This document shows positions 1 to 12,834 of a stretch of DNA of 64,000 nucleotides, piece after piece (positions within the stretch are counted from its first letter, which is position 1; the number at the start of each line of letters is the position of its first letter). Both the position numbers and the translations under genes were made by a program. This stretch comes from Conchocele bisecta (taxonomy: Eukaryota > Mollusca > Bivalvia > Lucinida > Thyasiridae), in the NCBI GenBank assembly GCA_029237695.1, contig CM055277.1, positions 44,674,242-44,738,241 on the forward strand, in the 5' to 3' direction. The notes beneath the pieces are model-generated. The model was given only the letters and a program-made list of their open reading frames with translations. It was not told where the DNA came from and did no database searches.

Positions 1-569
1 TTCAATGCGATGTATTCATTATACAATTTAAGTAAATACATCAAAACTGATGCATTAGTGAAATTAGAAACTGAAACATGAAACCGGTTGATTGCTTTCT
101 TGTATATCACAGTATTTTCTGTCACATTAAATGAACTCACGTGACATAGTCTCGTGATGTAATACAATATGCCCTTGATAAATCAGGTGACGATGCAATC
201 ACCGACGTGACTCACTGTGGTACAATACAACCCATATTAACTGGGCGGCTACGTGTATCGAGCACAGTGAGGCAGGTAACTGTAAACCTTCATTTTGTTA
301 CATCCTGATATCAATACATATAATTTGCACGTAGCAGCAAGATGTTGATGATTTATCAAAATTTAAGATATATCCACAATAATTGTACTTGGTTGCATAC
401 ATCGGATCCAAACATACATGTTGCACCAACACAATATAATTGTTTGCTATGCCCCTGGATATGGTACAACCGTACCAATAGTATAAGATAATATGATCTG
501 CTCTTTATATATGCAATGTACCAATATTATGCGTATGTGATATTTATATGAGTATTATATAAATACATG
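1..569. other. AT-rich sequence without recognised features
   Basis: No open frame with a protein-like composition, no RNA gene and no copy of the repeat families seen elsewhere was found here on either strand. Confidence 0.5.
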
Positions 570-800
570 CATATGAAGTTTCAAGTCAATGAGTGAAGCA
601 GTTGAGGAGATACAACATACGTAAAATCTTTAACGCAAAGTTTACAAAAACTTTAACGCAAACTTCTAAGACATTTGACCTTGACCTTGGGCATGTGGGC
701 AGCATGGGTGTTGCGCACAGTGAATATTTGGAAGACGGTAAACATGCATATTAAGTTTCAAGTCAATGAGTGAAGCGGTTGTAGACGGCCCGCCAAGGCC
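570..800 (+). repeat. Family S repeat (SINE-like, 'TTTGACCTTGACCTTGGGC')
   Basis: The block holds the family S core TTTGACCTTGACCTTGGGCA, flanked by two copies of a 'GTTTCAAGTCAATGAGTGAAGC' type segment and by 'CTTTAACGCAAA' pieces. The same modules recur at 8415-8680, 20480-20720, 46265-46450 and twice at 47490-47830. In the window they are often followed by GGAC/GACA microsatellite. No coding capacity is seen. Class unknown; a SINE or a decayed MITE would both fit. Confidence 0.5.
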
Positions 801-2784
801 AATAAAAGGCCTCCAATAAAGTTTTTATGGCATTTTTTGTTACAAATGGGTACCCATGCTGATCAACTTCTATGATATGTAAGCTGTTGGATAGAGGTGG
901 GTACCCCTGCAGATTTGACCTTTAGGTGTAATTCTTTAGGTCATTTAGAGGTCATATTGATCCAAAATTTCTGATTGACATGGGTGTATGAATGCCCGTA
1001 TATGATTTATAACAGCATTGATAGCCGTCTGATGATGAACTATTTTGGTAGCTATATAAATAGGGATTCGGAAAATGCCGAACTAATGTGGAACAATCAT
1101 GTCTGAAATTAAAGATGCCTAAGAAACAAGAATATATGTTGTATGTCATATCATTGTTGATATTTAAGCTATTTCAATAGCGATACTGATAATAAGTATA
1201 TTTTTTGATGGAGAAATTGTTTACAAACATACTGATACCATTTTTCTCAAAGTTACTTTTCGTAAATTCAAGATGGCCACCAAAACAGTACGTTTCATTA
1301 AATTCGTTCTCATTTAGCCCATTGCTGACAATGCAGAGAGTTCCCATTAGCATGTCATTTTCATGGAATTTGCGACTAATATTATCCTTCAGTTTGTATT
1401 ATTGCTTAAACTAGTCGGATAATGTCAAAATATAAATTGTATGAGGTTTCCTCGCTAATTGTTACATGGTATGTGGCAATTTAGAGCTGAGTTAATCAAA
1501 ATTTTAAAATCAAAGATGGCCGACATCTACAATATTGATAAACATATAATAATGTGTGTATGCGGAAATAGCGGGCACACCATGTGTTACCACTAATTTC
1601 AGCATGACAATCCTTATAAATGGTAATGTGTTCTCTCCACGCTCCCAAATCATAAACCTTTGCTAATTAATCAACAGAATTGATCTTCTTCAATAAGATG
1701 CTTCAGATTCTCCAGATATCTGCAGATAACAATACCACTATGACAACTGTAATACAGTGCATTATCAACATTACAAAACGTTGTTATTGTATTATTTGTC
1801 AGTTTATATACATTCCCTTTTTTGGTGGGACTGTATACCGCTTTACCCGTTGTCATGGTTCGCTATGTATCATGTGTTGTGTTTTTGTGTTGCTGTCTCT
1901 GTTGGCATTACTAAGGTACATGTAGCTCTTTACATTCTGCAAATAAACGTACAGTACTTGTAGTTGTAGTTGACCAGCCACTGTAAAATACAACAAATTC
2001 ACTATTGCAAACAAATTCCCTTACATATATAAATGTTTATATGTTACTTGAAACATATTGTTTCACCTCCTAGAAGTCAATGTCAGACACCTTTAAAATG
2101 CAGGACTGGTATGTGTTTTGGTATAGTGTGGTTTCTTGGACAGAAAAGCACCAGATTGTGATGAATGATGAATGATACATCGTAATAGGCAACGTCGCAT
2201 TTGGTCATACATGTATGTAGCTCTCAATAATATATGGTGATTCATTTGTGGGGATTAGTTGAAATAACAGAGCTTTAGGATCCTTTTAGCAGTGTGTATT
2301 ACTAGTAAAAGTATTTTAATCACATTAGAGATAGCTTGTTGCCGCTATGTCAGAGCTATGCGGTATCCAGAAAAAACCTAATTTCCTTATCTGATAGTAC
2401 TTTACATAAACAATTGTCATTCTACTAGGCAGTATGCACGCAATGCCATTATCCCATGGATGGTCATATAATAATCACACATACTATGCCTGGTGAAAAT
2501 TGTCTTCTTCTCTTCAATGCATGAATTGGCCGTGACGGCTTCCACTTATCATGCACAGTTCATGTTAGGGAATGCTCTAGTAAACTGAAACACTAAGCTG
2601 TAACATATCAGGTACACGTAAACTACAATACAGTAAGGCTAAACCATGCATGTAAGATATCAATTTACATTATTTGGATCACACCGACTGATACAACTGG
2701 CAATGTATCACGCTCATAAATCCTTGAATTGCATACTTAAAGCGAGAAACAAGCCATATCTACACGTAAGAATGATTATCCATC
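801..2784. other. Gene-free AT-rich stretch
   Basis: No gene, RNA or clear repeat copy was recognised. The short open frames here (about 60-80 codons) overlap one another on both strands, have AT-driven composition and show no domain pattern. Confidence 0.5.
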
Positions 2785-3315
2785 AGCAAATGAGGCATGG
2801 TATTTTTTTAATTATTTATACTAATTAAATGAATCACCTGACAAAATAATATTTTCAACAGATTAATAAGTATGATCATTGCACATCAAAACATAATTAC
2901 AGAGAAGAAATAGTAATGTCAGTTAACATTTTAACGAAACACGGTTATCGCCCCTGATATCAGTGTGAAAATTCATGTTTGATATACGAAGTATAAAAAT
3001 GCCAATTATATCGTCCGGAAATGGTTCATGACTGTTCATTTAGCCCGAAGAATGTTATATCTAATGTATGGACGAACAAAATATGCCTCCATATATTATA
3101 ACCTGGCACGTGGGCATGTACCTTTAAAGGTACATGCCCACGCAGTACGCACAACATGTTCTTTATAACAGAGACATCATCTGAGACATTTTCTGGCAAA
3201 ATGAACATCCATTCACCGTTACCCCACGTATTGATTGGCACTATTATACATTTTATATCCGAAGTAAATTGCCGCACTGATATCAGGGGCGATAATCGTG
3301 TTTCCTTAAAGGCCC
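2785..3315. repeat. Family H element, two halves head to head
   Basis: A minus-orientation H half (from 'CAAATGAGGCATG' to 'GTGGGCATGTACCTTTAA') meets a plus-orientation half starting AAAGGTACATGCCCACGCAG at about 3125. Both ends carry the family core 'ATCAGGGGCGATAA' or its complement. The H terminal sequence TTAAAGGTACATGCCCAC is present in both orientations at the junction, so two copies were either inserted into each other or fused by their terminal repeats. Confidence 0.6.
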
Positions 3316-4299
3316 AACTGGGATATAAAAGCCATCAGATGGCGCTGGGCAGGCTTTTTGATAATTGTATGCATGCTTCACTTCAGGGACACATTTTCAG
3401 ATATTTTAGAAATACTACTGAACAAATAAGTACACTATTTCACACAGACATAGATAATACAACTATGAAACGTTTAGAAAAATTCGGATTTAAGAAAACA
3501 AATATAAATGTGCTTTTGAAGTAATACAATGTACTCAACTGACAATTGATTCAAACTTGCCGGGTGGAGCGTAGCTGTTACATATGTAATTCATTCATAG
3601 AGCCGAGTTCATGACCCGACATTGTAAACAACCCCACGTGTTTAGTGATAAAGCTAACAGCTATAACTGCCTGTATGGTCAACATCAGACAGTGTGCCAG
3701 CAGCACAACTTTGATTTTGGACAGTACTATCAAATTAAATATGTGTTTGGTATGCACATAACAAGGTGAATGAAACAAAACCATGGTTTAATAGACCAGC
3801 AAGAGAAATATGTCACCTAGAACTTGATACAGTGGCTGTGAAAATGCAGTACACATGTACCGGTATATACATGTATACTAATTATAAACAGCATATACTC
3901 GGGTTAGTATGCACATTCACAAAACAGCTTTTGTATGTGCAGTCTGATCTGGAATATACATGACTACATGAATTCAAGTTTGCTAGCAGCCTTATTTGCT
4001 GTATCCTAACACATACCAGTATGGCTATTTCAACACTGGTCTCTAATTAGCTGTCCGCATATATTATATCTGCAGCAATGCAGTCTAACTGGGACGGGTT
4101 ATCTGTGGAATGACATGACACAGTTACACATTTTTATCAAATACCAACTTATTACAAACACATATTCTTATATATTGGTTACTACATGTACTTACAAAAT
4201 ATATTGGAGATAGGAACCTTGTTCAGGTCCATAAGTACAATATAGGTTTCACTATAATTATGTACATGACACACTCTAAGTAACCGACACGTGGACACG
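3316..4299. other. Gene-free stretch
   Basis: Nothing recognised. The 122-codon open frame that enters from the H element is repeat-derived for its first half and shows no domain. Confidence 0.45.
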
Positions 4300-4390
4300 T
4301 TACGACATGCATATCCCCGGATCAGCTGGTGCATCCTCGCAGCCTCATCAGGATCTACACTGTTAAGTTCGGTGGTCATTCATGGTGGCT
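4300..4390 (-). repeat. Family F fragment
   Basis: A degenerate piece of the 'CTCATCAGGATCTACACTGTT' type repeat that is better preserved at 27510, 50500 and 54865. Too short to orient or classify further. Confidence 0.35.
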
Positions 4391-4944
4391 CTAATTAATG
4401 ATGTAAACTGCATCATGCTATAGTTATGTGCTATCTGATTGTGAGTTAAACTGATCAAACACTCAATAAGCCCCATTTTGTTATTGTGTGACATATGGAA
4501 AGGTGTTTCATTCAATTTTACTTCTTTCTATTTTTAATAATTTATATAATAGCATCAAAATACTCTTTGCTTTGAAATAGTAAGCAGCAAAATACTATAT
4601 AAGTTTTAACACTTTTAGTAAATTCTCAATCATTTTCCTGCACAAAAACATACAGATACTATTAGAGGGACTGGTATACACTGTATCATTTGTGTGTTTT
4701 ATGGGACCACACGTTTGATAACAAACCTACATACCATATATCTAGATACTGGTCAGTACAGAAACACCTACACTGGCTATCCAGCAGCCCCCTCACTGTT
4801 CTACATTGGGAGCAGACGACAAACATGTGCTGCTGTTTATGTATTCTATTTATAAAGCCAGTGTAAACTGACAGGCTGGGGAAGCTATCAGTAATTGGAT
4901 ATGCCCCTCCTACTAAATTCGGTACCAGGGCACCGATTGTTGGG

Positions 4945-5265
4945 CCTTTAAAATGTTAACGCACATCACTATTTATTCTCTGTAGTTATTTTTCGATGTG
5001 CAATGATCATACTTTATAATCTGTCGTAATATTATTTTTTCAGGTAACACATTTAATTAGTATAAATAATTAAAAAATATCATGCCTCATTTGCATATAA
5101 AAATAACATTGATACCAACGCGCGTCACTATTAGTAAAATAAATATTACTAAATGATTATATCTGCATATAACTGGTGGAATAGTGACACAATAACACAC
5201 TTATTTAAATCATATAAAGAACAATTTGTGCCTACTAAGTGGGCATGTATCTTTAAAGAGCAAAT
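4945..5265 (+). repeat. Family H element, 3' half
   Basis: Runs from the 'ATTTATTCTCTG' module through 'ATTTGCATATAAAAATA' and 'ACTGGTGGAATAGTGACACA' to the terminal TGCCTACTAAGTGGGCATGT. The order of modules matches the longer copies at 19940-20440 and 49910-50365. The 5' half is missing. Confidence 0.6.
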
Positions 5266-7123
5266 TTCTACCGTTTTTGGGCAGGTGATGCTTCAAAGTT
5301 GGAAAGAGGTAATTGTTACTTACATTTATTTATGTTCCCTTTATGGTAATTTGGCCAGTCTATTCCGCAGCCTGATATATGGATCTTTGCTTGCATGGTT
5401 AGAAATTGTTCTGAGTACATACATGTAACTCTAATTACATTTCATTACATTGCACTACATAAGAGTTATGGAGAATTGTTATTTCCAAATTTGCGTCTTA
5501 AGTCAAGTCGAAATAATGGTGTTTATATACGTATGGCCGGTAAATTACATATCTATAGTTAAGTATTTATACTTTATAAGACATATATAGCAATTTCATG
5601 AATAAATTGTTATGTTTACTCTGGATCGCCAGTTCTTCTTTCATTACCCGGTGTTGGTATAGTTGCCTTCCTGGTGATCTATATTTAATTTCGAGAGCGT
5701 TTCGCACCGTAACAGATTCGTTATTATTAGCTGATCTAGTTATAGATCGGCTAATATATTGGTTATCCGCGATTTGTGAAAAAGTTTGTAACCACTCTTT
5801 TCTCCTATATTCTGTAATCTACAAACGCGAAATTTGTTGTATCGCTTCCAAATTACATCAACCGGATAATTTTTCATTCTTGGCCATTATCTCTGTTGAA
5901 AACTTTAAATATAGCGAAATAACATAATTTGGCTATAAATAAACGTTTTCACTACAAGAGTTCAGTAAACTAAGTTAGGCGGTTTGCAATTTGGCTATAA
6001 ATAAATGTTTTATCTACAAGAGTTAGGTAAACTAAAGTTAGGTGGTTTGCCTTCTAGTCCAGGGGCAATTGTAGGTATATATATGAGATTCCGGTACCTC
6101 GTGTTAATTTATGGCACTCGGTGTTTTTATAAACTTGAATGTATAAGGTTTCCAAAAAATCTGGGTGCCATTTTTTTAAACCAAGTTCAAGGTCATTTCA
6201 AGGTCATTGAACTTTATGCTTGACGGAAGTCGAAAATTGCCAATATATGAGCCAATAGGTCATGGTCCTTAACTTGGAAATTGGTGTAAGTTGTTAAAAA
6301 ACATTTCTGATGGATATATTAAAGAATTTACGTAAACTACACTAATATTCAGTATATAAATACTAAATATAACTGGGAGAATTTGGTTGGGGAGGAAATC
6401 AACACTTCTCTCACTTTTCCCTGAGATTCCGTAGCTACTAAAATGTGGACATATATTGAACCCTGATTTGATCAACTAATAACATCATGCTCTGCATGAC
6501 TTTTCATTTATGTTTGATTGTTTTGTCCCAAGTTCAAACTTAATGATATATTAACAGTGAGGGTGTGAAAGGTTCAGATATCATATGTGATAAAGAACTT
6601 CCACGTATATGTTGATTACGCATAGTCAAAACTAGCAAGGTTGTCCCGAAAAGGTTTGGTCCGAACTTGCTAGCATCTGAATCGTTAAAATTCTATAAAA
6701 TACAGATTGAGGCCTCGGTAGGTCATAATGAAATTTAAAATAAAAAAAGAACAAACCAAATACAACTTATTTTCAATGTATTTTAAATATTAATTACTTA
6801 AGTGTTATGTTATGAACATGTAATGTTTATAATATACAAATTTATTTATTTTATTTTAAAGACTAGAATAATAGATTTATAATGTAGTTTTACAGGTACC
6901 TGGTCCATTCGTAACCATAACATTTCGTACCCATAACATTTCGTATCCGGTTTGGTCATTTCGTTTTCTTTTTTACGTTCAACGTGGCTGGCGTCTATAT
7001 AGTTTAGTTTAGTCAAATTCTAGGAGTTTGTGTTAATATTGATGTATCCGTTTTTATTTGGGATTCTGTTTATTCATGGTAAAACATTGTAGAAAACGCG
7101 ATAATTGTCATTTCCATTTACAG
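5266..7123. other. Gene-free AT-rich stretch with small internal repeats
   Basis: A ~60-bp segment beginning 'ATTTGGCTATAAATAAA' is duplicated in tandem (about 5929-5990 and 5991-6055). A short hairpin lies at 6629-6677 (arms 'CTAGCAAG' and 'CTTGCTAG'). The 109-codon frame at 5598-5927 begins with a hydrophobic stretch but shows no conserved pattern and is not called. Confidence 0.4.
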
Positions 7124-7224
7124 CCGCGACCGCCGCGTACCGCCCGCACACACCCGCGGCCTCTACATCTGGCCCACTGGGACAAAGCTTTCATGTCTCG
7201 AACTGGCTCCGTACATTTGTTTAA
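7124..7224 (+). CDS. Candidate terminal exon, unknown gene
   Basis: A GC-rich island in AT-rich surroundings follows a good 3' splice site (pyrimidine-rich 'TTTCCATTTACAG'). In the phase that reads ..YRPHTPAASTSGPLG.. the frame ends at TAA 7222-7224. An AATAAA polyadenylation signal follows at 7431-7436, so a last exon with a ~220-bp 3' UTR is possible. The other two frames are also open here, so the frame is not certain. No upstream exon was found in the window and the peptide matches no family I know. This is inference from composition and splice signals only. Confidence 0.25.
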
Positions 7225-8414
7225 TGTCAAATTGCGTACACTACCCTTTGTTTAATAGTAACTTCAAGTGCACCATTATATTTCTCACATTTATTTGTAC
7301 GCTCTGCTTTATTTTAAATTCCATTTTTCAATTATGTTTTCTACTTACTCCTTATATGGAGAACTGGATACCATATGCTACATGTGAATTGTGGAACATA
7401 ATACAGTGTATGTACATGTACTTCATCACAAATAAAGGTACTGATATTTTATAATGCAATTTTATGAACTATTAAATTAAGTGATTCTGCATAGAAATTT
7501 GAACCGTTATTTTTCTCTGCAATTTATGATGACGTCGACGACGTTGCGTTTGCGTAAAAAACTTACGCCAACACGTGTGTTGTTTGTGACGTCATAGCAA
7601 CTTAACTAGATGGAATATTTACAAAATTCAATGTTTTTTTGGAAAGTACATTGTCTGTGCTACAAAAAACTGTCAAAAAGTAAAAATGTGAAATTGAGAC
7701 CCTATGGTTGGAAATTGCACAGCAGAGCTCATATGTACATGTACTGTAGATAGGAAATAATGTTTTAATCAACATTTCTTTTAAGGGATGATTTGTAGTT
7801 AGTGTGGGGGGAGGGGGGAATTAAAGTGATGGTGTCTTTTGAGGGGATTATTTATTTAATGCTTTAGATCGGGCACCTGGAAGGAAATTTTCATGATTAT
7901 TTCCCTTTAAATATGTTGTTGAAGATGCGCACAAACATCACAACCTACCCACATACACTGACCTACCGGTGCTTTAACAATTCTAAATCATGTAGGAAAT
8001 TGTGTTTAATTAATACAGGGAGACATTTGGATTATAATTTTTGTCTCGGGTTCCTCAAAATATACCATCACAAAAATAAATATGCAGAGGGTTACTATTT
8101 GCGGGCAGTAACTCCGCTGTCCGTATCATCATTACAATTTCACCCATAGCCTTCCCCTGCAGAGTAGCGAATCAGAACTGATTCACACTTTAGCTCTTTT
8201 AATTGAAATAAATATTAGTATTACGAAAATTACAGAAATTAAAAATGCTAAAGTATTTTGTATCCTTGTAAAATATCTACAAAATCATTTATTATTCGCT
8301 TAAATACTTTAGACGCCAATGAAAAAAATACATGGAAGATCTTGGCTGGAACTGGTTATGGAATGAAAATAGAGATAGTGATAAACAGAAATAAGAAATT
8401 TCACATCAATCCGA
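7225..8414. other. Gene-free stretch with CRE-like sites
   Basis: Two TGACGTCA-type or near sites lie at about 7530-7600 (ATGACGTCGACG and GTGACGTCATAG). No coding region, RNA gene or repeat copy was recognised in the rest. Confidence 0.35.
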
Positions 8415-8680
8415 CATAGCGTTGCAGAAATAATAGGTAGTAAAAAAACTTTTAACACAAATTTGACCACTTTAGCGTTTGACCTTGACTTTGGGCATAA
8501 GGGCGCCTGGGTGGGCTATAGAATGACACTCAGATGAAGATAAACAAGTACCGTATATGAAGTTTCATGTCAATCGGACTTAGGGTCGCAAAGATATCGG
8601 TAATATGTACCCGAAAGATTACGCAAATCAGATGGACGGACAGTGATATACCAGAATACGTCATGTTTTTCAAATGGGTG
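8415..8680 (+). repeat. Family S repeat
   Basis: Carries 'GTTTGACCTTGACTTTGGGC', 'AAGTTTCATGTCAATCGGAC' and an 'ACGGACAG' end, in the same order as the copies at 20480 and 46265. Confidence 0.5.
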
Positions 8681-9111
8681 TGCAAAAATAACTGGCATTG
8701 CAATCGCTAAGTTTTACTGAATATAGCATTCATATTTCCCACTGATGCGCTCACACATAATAGCCACGTGCCTTGCTTTGACGAGACACAATGTTATCGA
8801 GTACATCACCCATTTTCTATGATCATGCATAAACATCGTGTGTTAAGGTGTTTACAGTGTTAATGGTGACCATATCTTGTAATAACGCTTTTCTATCTAT
8901 CTATCTTCCGTTAATCTAGAACCCCTGTTGGGGACTTATAGATGCATGTATGCGCGTCAAACTGACAAGAGTGTTAGTATGAGTAAAAGTTGCAGTAAAA
9001 GCCAGAGGCAGTATATACAGGGGAGTGTTATTCTAGATAAAAGTAAAAACAGGGCTGGGATTTAGGCGAATGTGGTGTGTTCAATCCGGCTGACAGCCTG
9101 ATTGAACTGGT

Positions 9112-9481
9112 TTAATGTGGGTAGGGTTGGAATACCATAGGTAGGGAATTCCAGATGGCTACAGTGTATGGGAAGAAAGAGTACTTATAGTAGTCTGTGT
9201 TGGCTGAGATAATTCTGTACTGGAGTGGATGTGAGTGACTTAATGGTCTGGTGTTTTGCGTTAAGTAGTGTTCTGCTGGGATGGCCACAAGATCATTGGT
9301 GATCTTGTATAGCATGGATAGCCTGGTATCTATCCGTCTTAATTCTAAGCGACGCCATCCAAGCCTTTGTAAAGTATTTGTTACGCTGGATGTGCGCTGG
9401 TATGTACGAGTTGCCCAGCGAGCGGCTCTGCGCTGGACAATTTCGAGTTGATAGATAGAGTTTTGTGTGTGGGGGGACCAA
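9112..9481 (-). pseudogene. LINE ORF2 C-terminal remnants (two shifted frames)
   Basis: Two overlapping minus frames continue the LINE protein: 9293-9481 (..WMASLRIKTDRYQAIHAI..) and 9112-9315 (MLYKITNDLVAIPAEHYL.., ..YSFFPYTVAIWNSLP..). The 'FFPYTVAIWNSLP' block matches the typical 'FFPxTIxxWNxLP' end of such LINE proteins. The change of frame between blocks shows frameshift decay. Confidence 0.7.
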
Positions 9482-9535
9482 ACTGAGGAGCAGTACTCTA
9501 GTTGTGGTCGTACCAGGGTTTTGTATGCTGTAGAC

Positions 9536-10057
9536 TTAAGTTGTTCTGAGTGTACCTTGATGTTGCGCTTTAGAAAGCCTAGTGTTTGCCTGCTTTGAAA
9601 TCCTGTCTATATGTGTGTTCCAGGACATGTCTGATGTGATGTCTACCCCTAGGTATTTCGCTGAGGGGACAGATTCTAGTGTAGTGTTGTGTAGATTGTA
9701 TGTTGTGGGAATATGGTGTCTTGACTTTGTGATGTGAATGACTTGGCATTTTGAAGGGTTAAATTCCATATCCCACATGTTTTCCCATTTTTCTAGGTTA
9801 GTGAGGTCGTCTTGCAGGGCTTTTGATTGATCTTCAGTGTCTAATGTGATGTATATGGCTGTGTCATCTGCAAAAAGGCGAACTGTGGAGTGTACATTTT
9901 CGGGCAAGTCGTTAATGTATGCTAGGAATAGTATTGGTCCAAGAACAGACCCCTGTGGGACGCCAGACGAGACTGGTATGGCACCAGATGTCTTTCCATT
10001 TACAACTACTGATTGAGAGCAGTTGTCCAGAAATGTCCACTGCATCCCCCCATCCAC
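9536..10057 (-). pseudogene. LINE reverse transcriptase fragment (catalytic core)
   Basis: The translation holds the conserved GVPQGSVLGPILFLAYINDL block, the catalytic RLFADDTAIY motif (FADD replaces the YxDD of other RTs) and the downstream SAKYLGVDI block, all in the order expected for the palm and thumb of a non-LTR reverse transcriptase. In function this enzyme would copy its own mRNA at a nicked target site. The N-terminal palm, fingers and endonuclease domain are missing. The frame fails after the LGVDI region and the rest of the protein continues in other frames at 9112-9481. Confidence 0.85.
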
Positions 10058-10080
10058 TGAATTTGCATTTGTGTGTTTGC

Positions 10081-11604
10081 AAGGTCAACCATTTGCCGAT
10101 AACTAGCCCTGTCCGATAATTGGTTTAGTAAATAAATAATTATGATTGAATTATACAGCCACTGTATGCAATTTTAATCACATTGCTCTAGTGCATTTAT
10201 TACATATTCGATAAAATAACAACATAGTTATCAAAAGGGTCGTCATTAATGCATACATACAACAAGTCTGTTGCTTGAAAAGTCTAAATATCCTGCCAAA
10301 GTTCATTTTTGTTGTTGTTGTATGTCTGTATTTCAGGAGCTTATTGTTTGCCTCAAAGCCATAAAGACTGCGAGAGCATTGTTACTACACATCCCAGTTG
10401 ACCTGTACCTGGTCTAAAAAACTACCAAAACACAGTTTTCACTCACGAGTAGGACGCTAATGCCAGTTCAGTGGATCATATATTTATTATTATCAATGTC
10501 ATTATCATTCAGCCCTGGCGACGCCAAAATGTACGTCGTACATTATGACGTCATCAAACTTAAAACGACGTTATAACGATATGACGTGATAATAAACACG
10601 CCAACAACAATTTATTTGTAAACAATAATTGCTAGATGTGAGGAAAACACGTACATGTAGGGTGAGACAAGGAAATCTCACACGGTCGTGACTATACAGA
10701 TATCATTATCTCGGGGCACCTTCTGGGCGAAAAGGGGAATCCCAGTCGAACGGCAAAACAATGTCTCCGGCGAGGCTATACTAAGCCTGACATGATATCG
10801 CAATGCCAGGCTTGAATGTTCATCCCAGTTCCCGCCCTGTTATTGATTATTTTTCTCACACATCGTCTGGAATGCTGCAAAATGTGAACAAGTGTTCTGC
10901 ACTGAAACATCAACGTCATTTGCGCGGAAAAACCGGTTAATATGATGTCATGTCATTACTTACGTCACGTTATTCTCGTTGCCATGTCATGGTACACTGT
11001 ATTTACGTTACTATAGGGTTATAATTAACTGTATTGTACTTTTCAAATTTGCGGCGTATATCAGAAAATGATAGGTCGGAAAATCTGTTTAATGGCGACG
11101 CGCTAGCAAATTTAAAAATTACAATGTGGTTAACCTATTTCTACTGCACTCTTTTACTACTGCGTAGGAATACATATTGAAATACTTTGCGACCGTTCAT
11201 CAACAATGATATATACCTGTAATGTATGACCATCAGCCAATCAGATTGCGTGATATTTATAGAGTGCATTAAAAAACACACTGAACCCGCCAAGGGAAAA
11301 GGGACAAGTTGGGTGACAATTACGGATTTTTTGTTTTTGTATTTTCTAAATCTTCATTGTTTTCTGATTTCCAAATTATATAAAGGATCTCAAACGGGTT
11401 TCCATTTGATATGAGATTTATGAAATGAGTCACGGTCAATTGATACAGCGAGCCTTTGGCAAGGTGCTTACAATTGCTGACGAGTTTCATACATATCATT
11501 AAAAGAAACGCGTTCAGATTCTGTTTATCACATGATTAAAATATGATGACGTCAACGTCAAACCATCGTTGCTTAGTAGCGTCATTAGAAATGTGATTTG
11601 GAGT
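10081..11604. other. Gene-free stretch with CRE-like sites
   Basis: No coding region was recognised. TGACGTCA-type sites occur at about 10537 (TATGACGTCATC) and 11543 (GATGACGTCAACG). A somewhat GC-richer part (10690-10860) has no open frame with a domain. Confidence 0.4.
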
Positions 11605-11850
11605 CCGAAATGCATTATTTCATATATAACTAACGACTGTATATATTTGATGATTAAAATTATGCAGAATTATTATAATGCATTTCTTACATTATCACAG
11701 CCAAAATGGCTGTGACAATGTAATAAATTCAGTATAATAAAAATTAATAAGTTTATCCTTAAATTGAAAATTTCTCCCTCAAAGTGTACCTAGCAAGATA
11801 AGTATACTTTGTAATTTTGGTGAAATAGGCTACTGGTATTGTCAAATACT
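11605..11850 (+). repeat. Family D palindromic MITE (degenerate copy)
   Basis: The central hairpin 'CACAGCCAAAATGGCTGTGA' and the flanking 'AATTCAGTATAATAAAAATT' and 'TTTCTCCCTCAAAGTGTACC' modules match the intact copy at 28015-28330. The AAAGTATACTTT termini are partly mutated. Confidence 0.65.
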
Positions 11851-11997
11851 AGCACATGGGACCCAATACTGAAACAGTACGGATCCAAAAAACACGGGAT
11901 CAAGTGTTGTGGCTATGTACAGTCAGCTGAAATGTCAAAGAGACAGAAATGAGTATCCTGGAGAATCAGTGACTTGAGAATATAAGGGTTTCTCATA

Positions 11998-12299
11998 CAC
12001 AGTGGAACCTCTATAAACCGGACACCAATAACACACCTGTGCTCTTATTTTGATGAGTTTCTTGGTCATTTATCTCAGGTAATAATGTCTGTTCGTGATC
12101 ACATAGCCCACAACTATGGCTCAGAATGATCAAATGCCTGATTTACAGTGAAACCTCTCGAAACCGGACACCCTGGGGACCTCCCAGGGTGTCCGGCTTA
12201 GAAAGAGTTTCGCTGTACCGATATTGTACAGTGGACTCTCTTTCAACCGGACACTTTGAGAGCTCCACAGGGTGTCGGATTTAGAGAGATGTCACTGCA
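11998..12299. repeat. pogo/Tigger-like MITE cluster
   Basis: Begins ACAGTGGAACCTCTATAAACC and contains the inner hairpin 'AACCGGACACCCTGGGGACC' opposite 'CCCAGGGTGTCCGG', then another CAGTGGACTCTC end. CAGTG(A/G)AACCTC..AACCGGACAC resembles termini of pogo/Tigger-type Tc1-mariner elements, which is inference from the terminal sequence. No transposase is left. Related copies are at 52818-53030 and 56880-57085. Confidence 0.55.
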
Positions 12300-12394
12300 A
12301 TCCAACTACATGGCCACTCCAGTGCATGTTCGCGTGATTTTCATATCATTAGAAGCTATTATCTTAGCCGTGTAAGAGGATTGGAGCGATATAT

Positions 12395-12725
12395 TGCTAT
12401 AATAATTCCAGCACAAACAAAATTTATATCCCAGTAATCTCCCACGCCGAACTACTTTCCGTAACCGTGAGGCGCAGTTAACATAATTCTTAAGAAAACG
12501 GAAAATAAACCCACTTTCTTGATGAATTTATTTCAAATACTGGAATTATAAGAAATGAATGGTATTTTTGTGGAATTTATCGGGGATATAAACTTGGAAA
12601 AGTCGCGGGAATACTGGAATAGGCCTTCCGGCCTTCGTCCAGTATTCCGCGACTTTTCCAAGTTTATACCCCGATAAATTCCACAAAAAGGCCATTCATT
12701 CCTATAATATAGAGTTTCTCTCACT
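12395..12725 (-). repeat. Family A composite MITE (copy 1)
   Basis: Two modules lie side by side: a ~150-bp module bounded by inverted 'ATAATTCCAGCA' termini, and a hairpin module whose arms read TTTATCGGGG and AAACTTGGAAAAGTCGCGGG with a short GGCCTTCCGGCC loop. The same pair, in the same relative order, occurs at 30720, 47030, 51525, 57115 and 60915, so they move or amplify as one unit. Confidence 0.7.
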
Positions 12726-12834
12726 AGAACCTATTATCACAGACACCCACTCCAATTACTCGATTCCCACTGGGGTGACACACTCGACATTGGAGGATGT
12801 TCATATACAACCGCCTACGTTAATCTTGTCCAGG

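Larger units (their letters stand above)
8890..10080 (-). mobile_element. LINE (non-LTR retrotransposon), 5'-truncated and frame-broken
   Basis: The minus strand encodes the C-terminal half of a LINE reverse transcriptase plus its tail. The 3' side ends near a TCTATCTATCTATC run (8893-8906), read on the minus strand as a GATA-type tail. The 5' side stops near 10080, before the first reverse-transcriptase motifs and the endonuclease, as expected for target-primed 5' truncation. Coding passes through three frames, so the copy is dead. It most resembles jockey/CR1-like LINEs of molluscs and corals by motif, which is a judgement from memory. Confidence 0.85.

Noticed and set aside
3156..3524. 122-codon frame
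   Set aside because: First half is family H repeat sequence; the remainder has no domain.
5598..5927. 109-codon frame with hydrophobic start
   Set aside because: AT-driven composition, no domain, no splice or promoter support.
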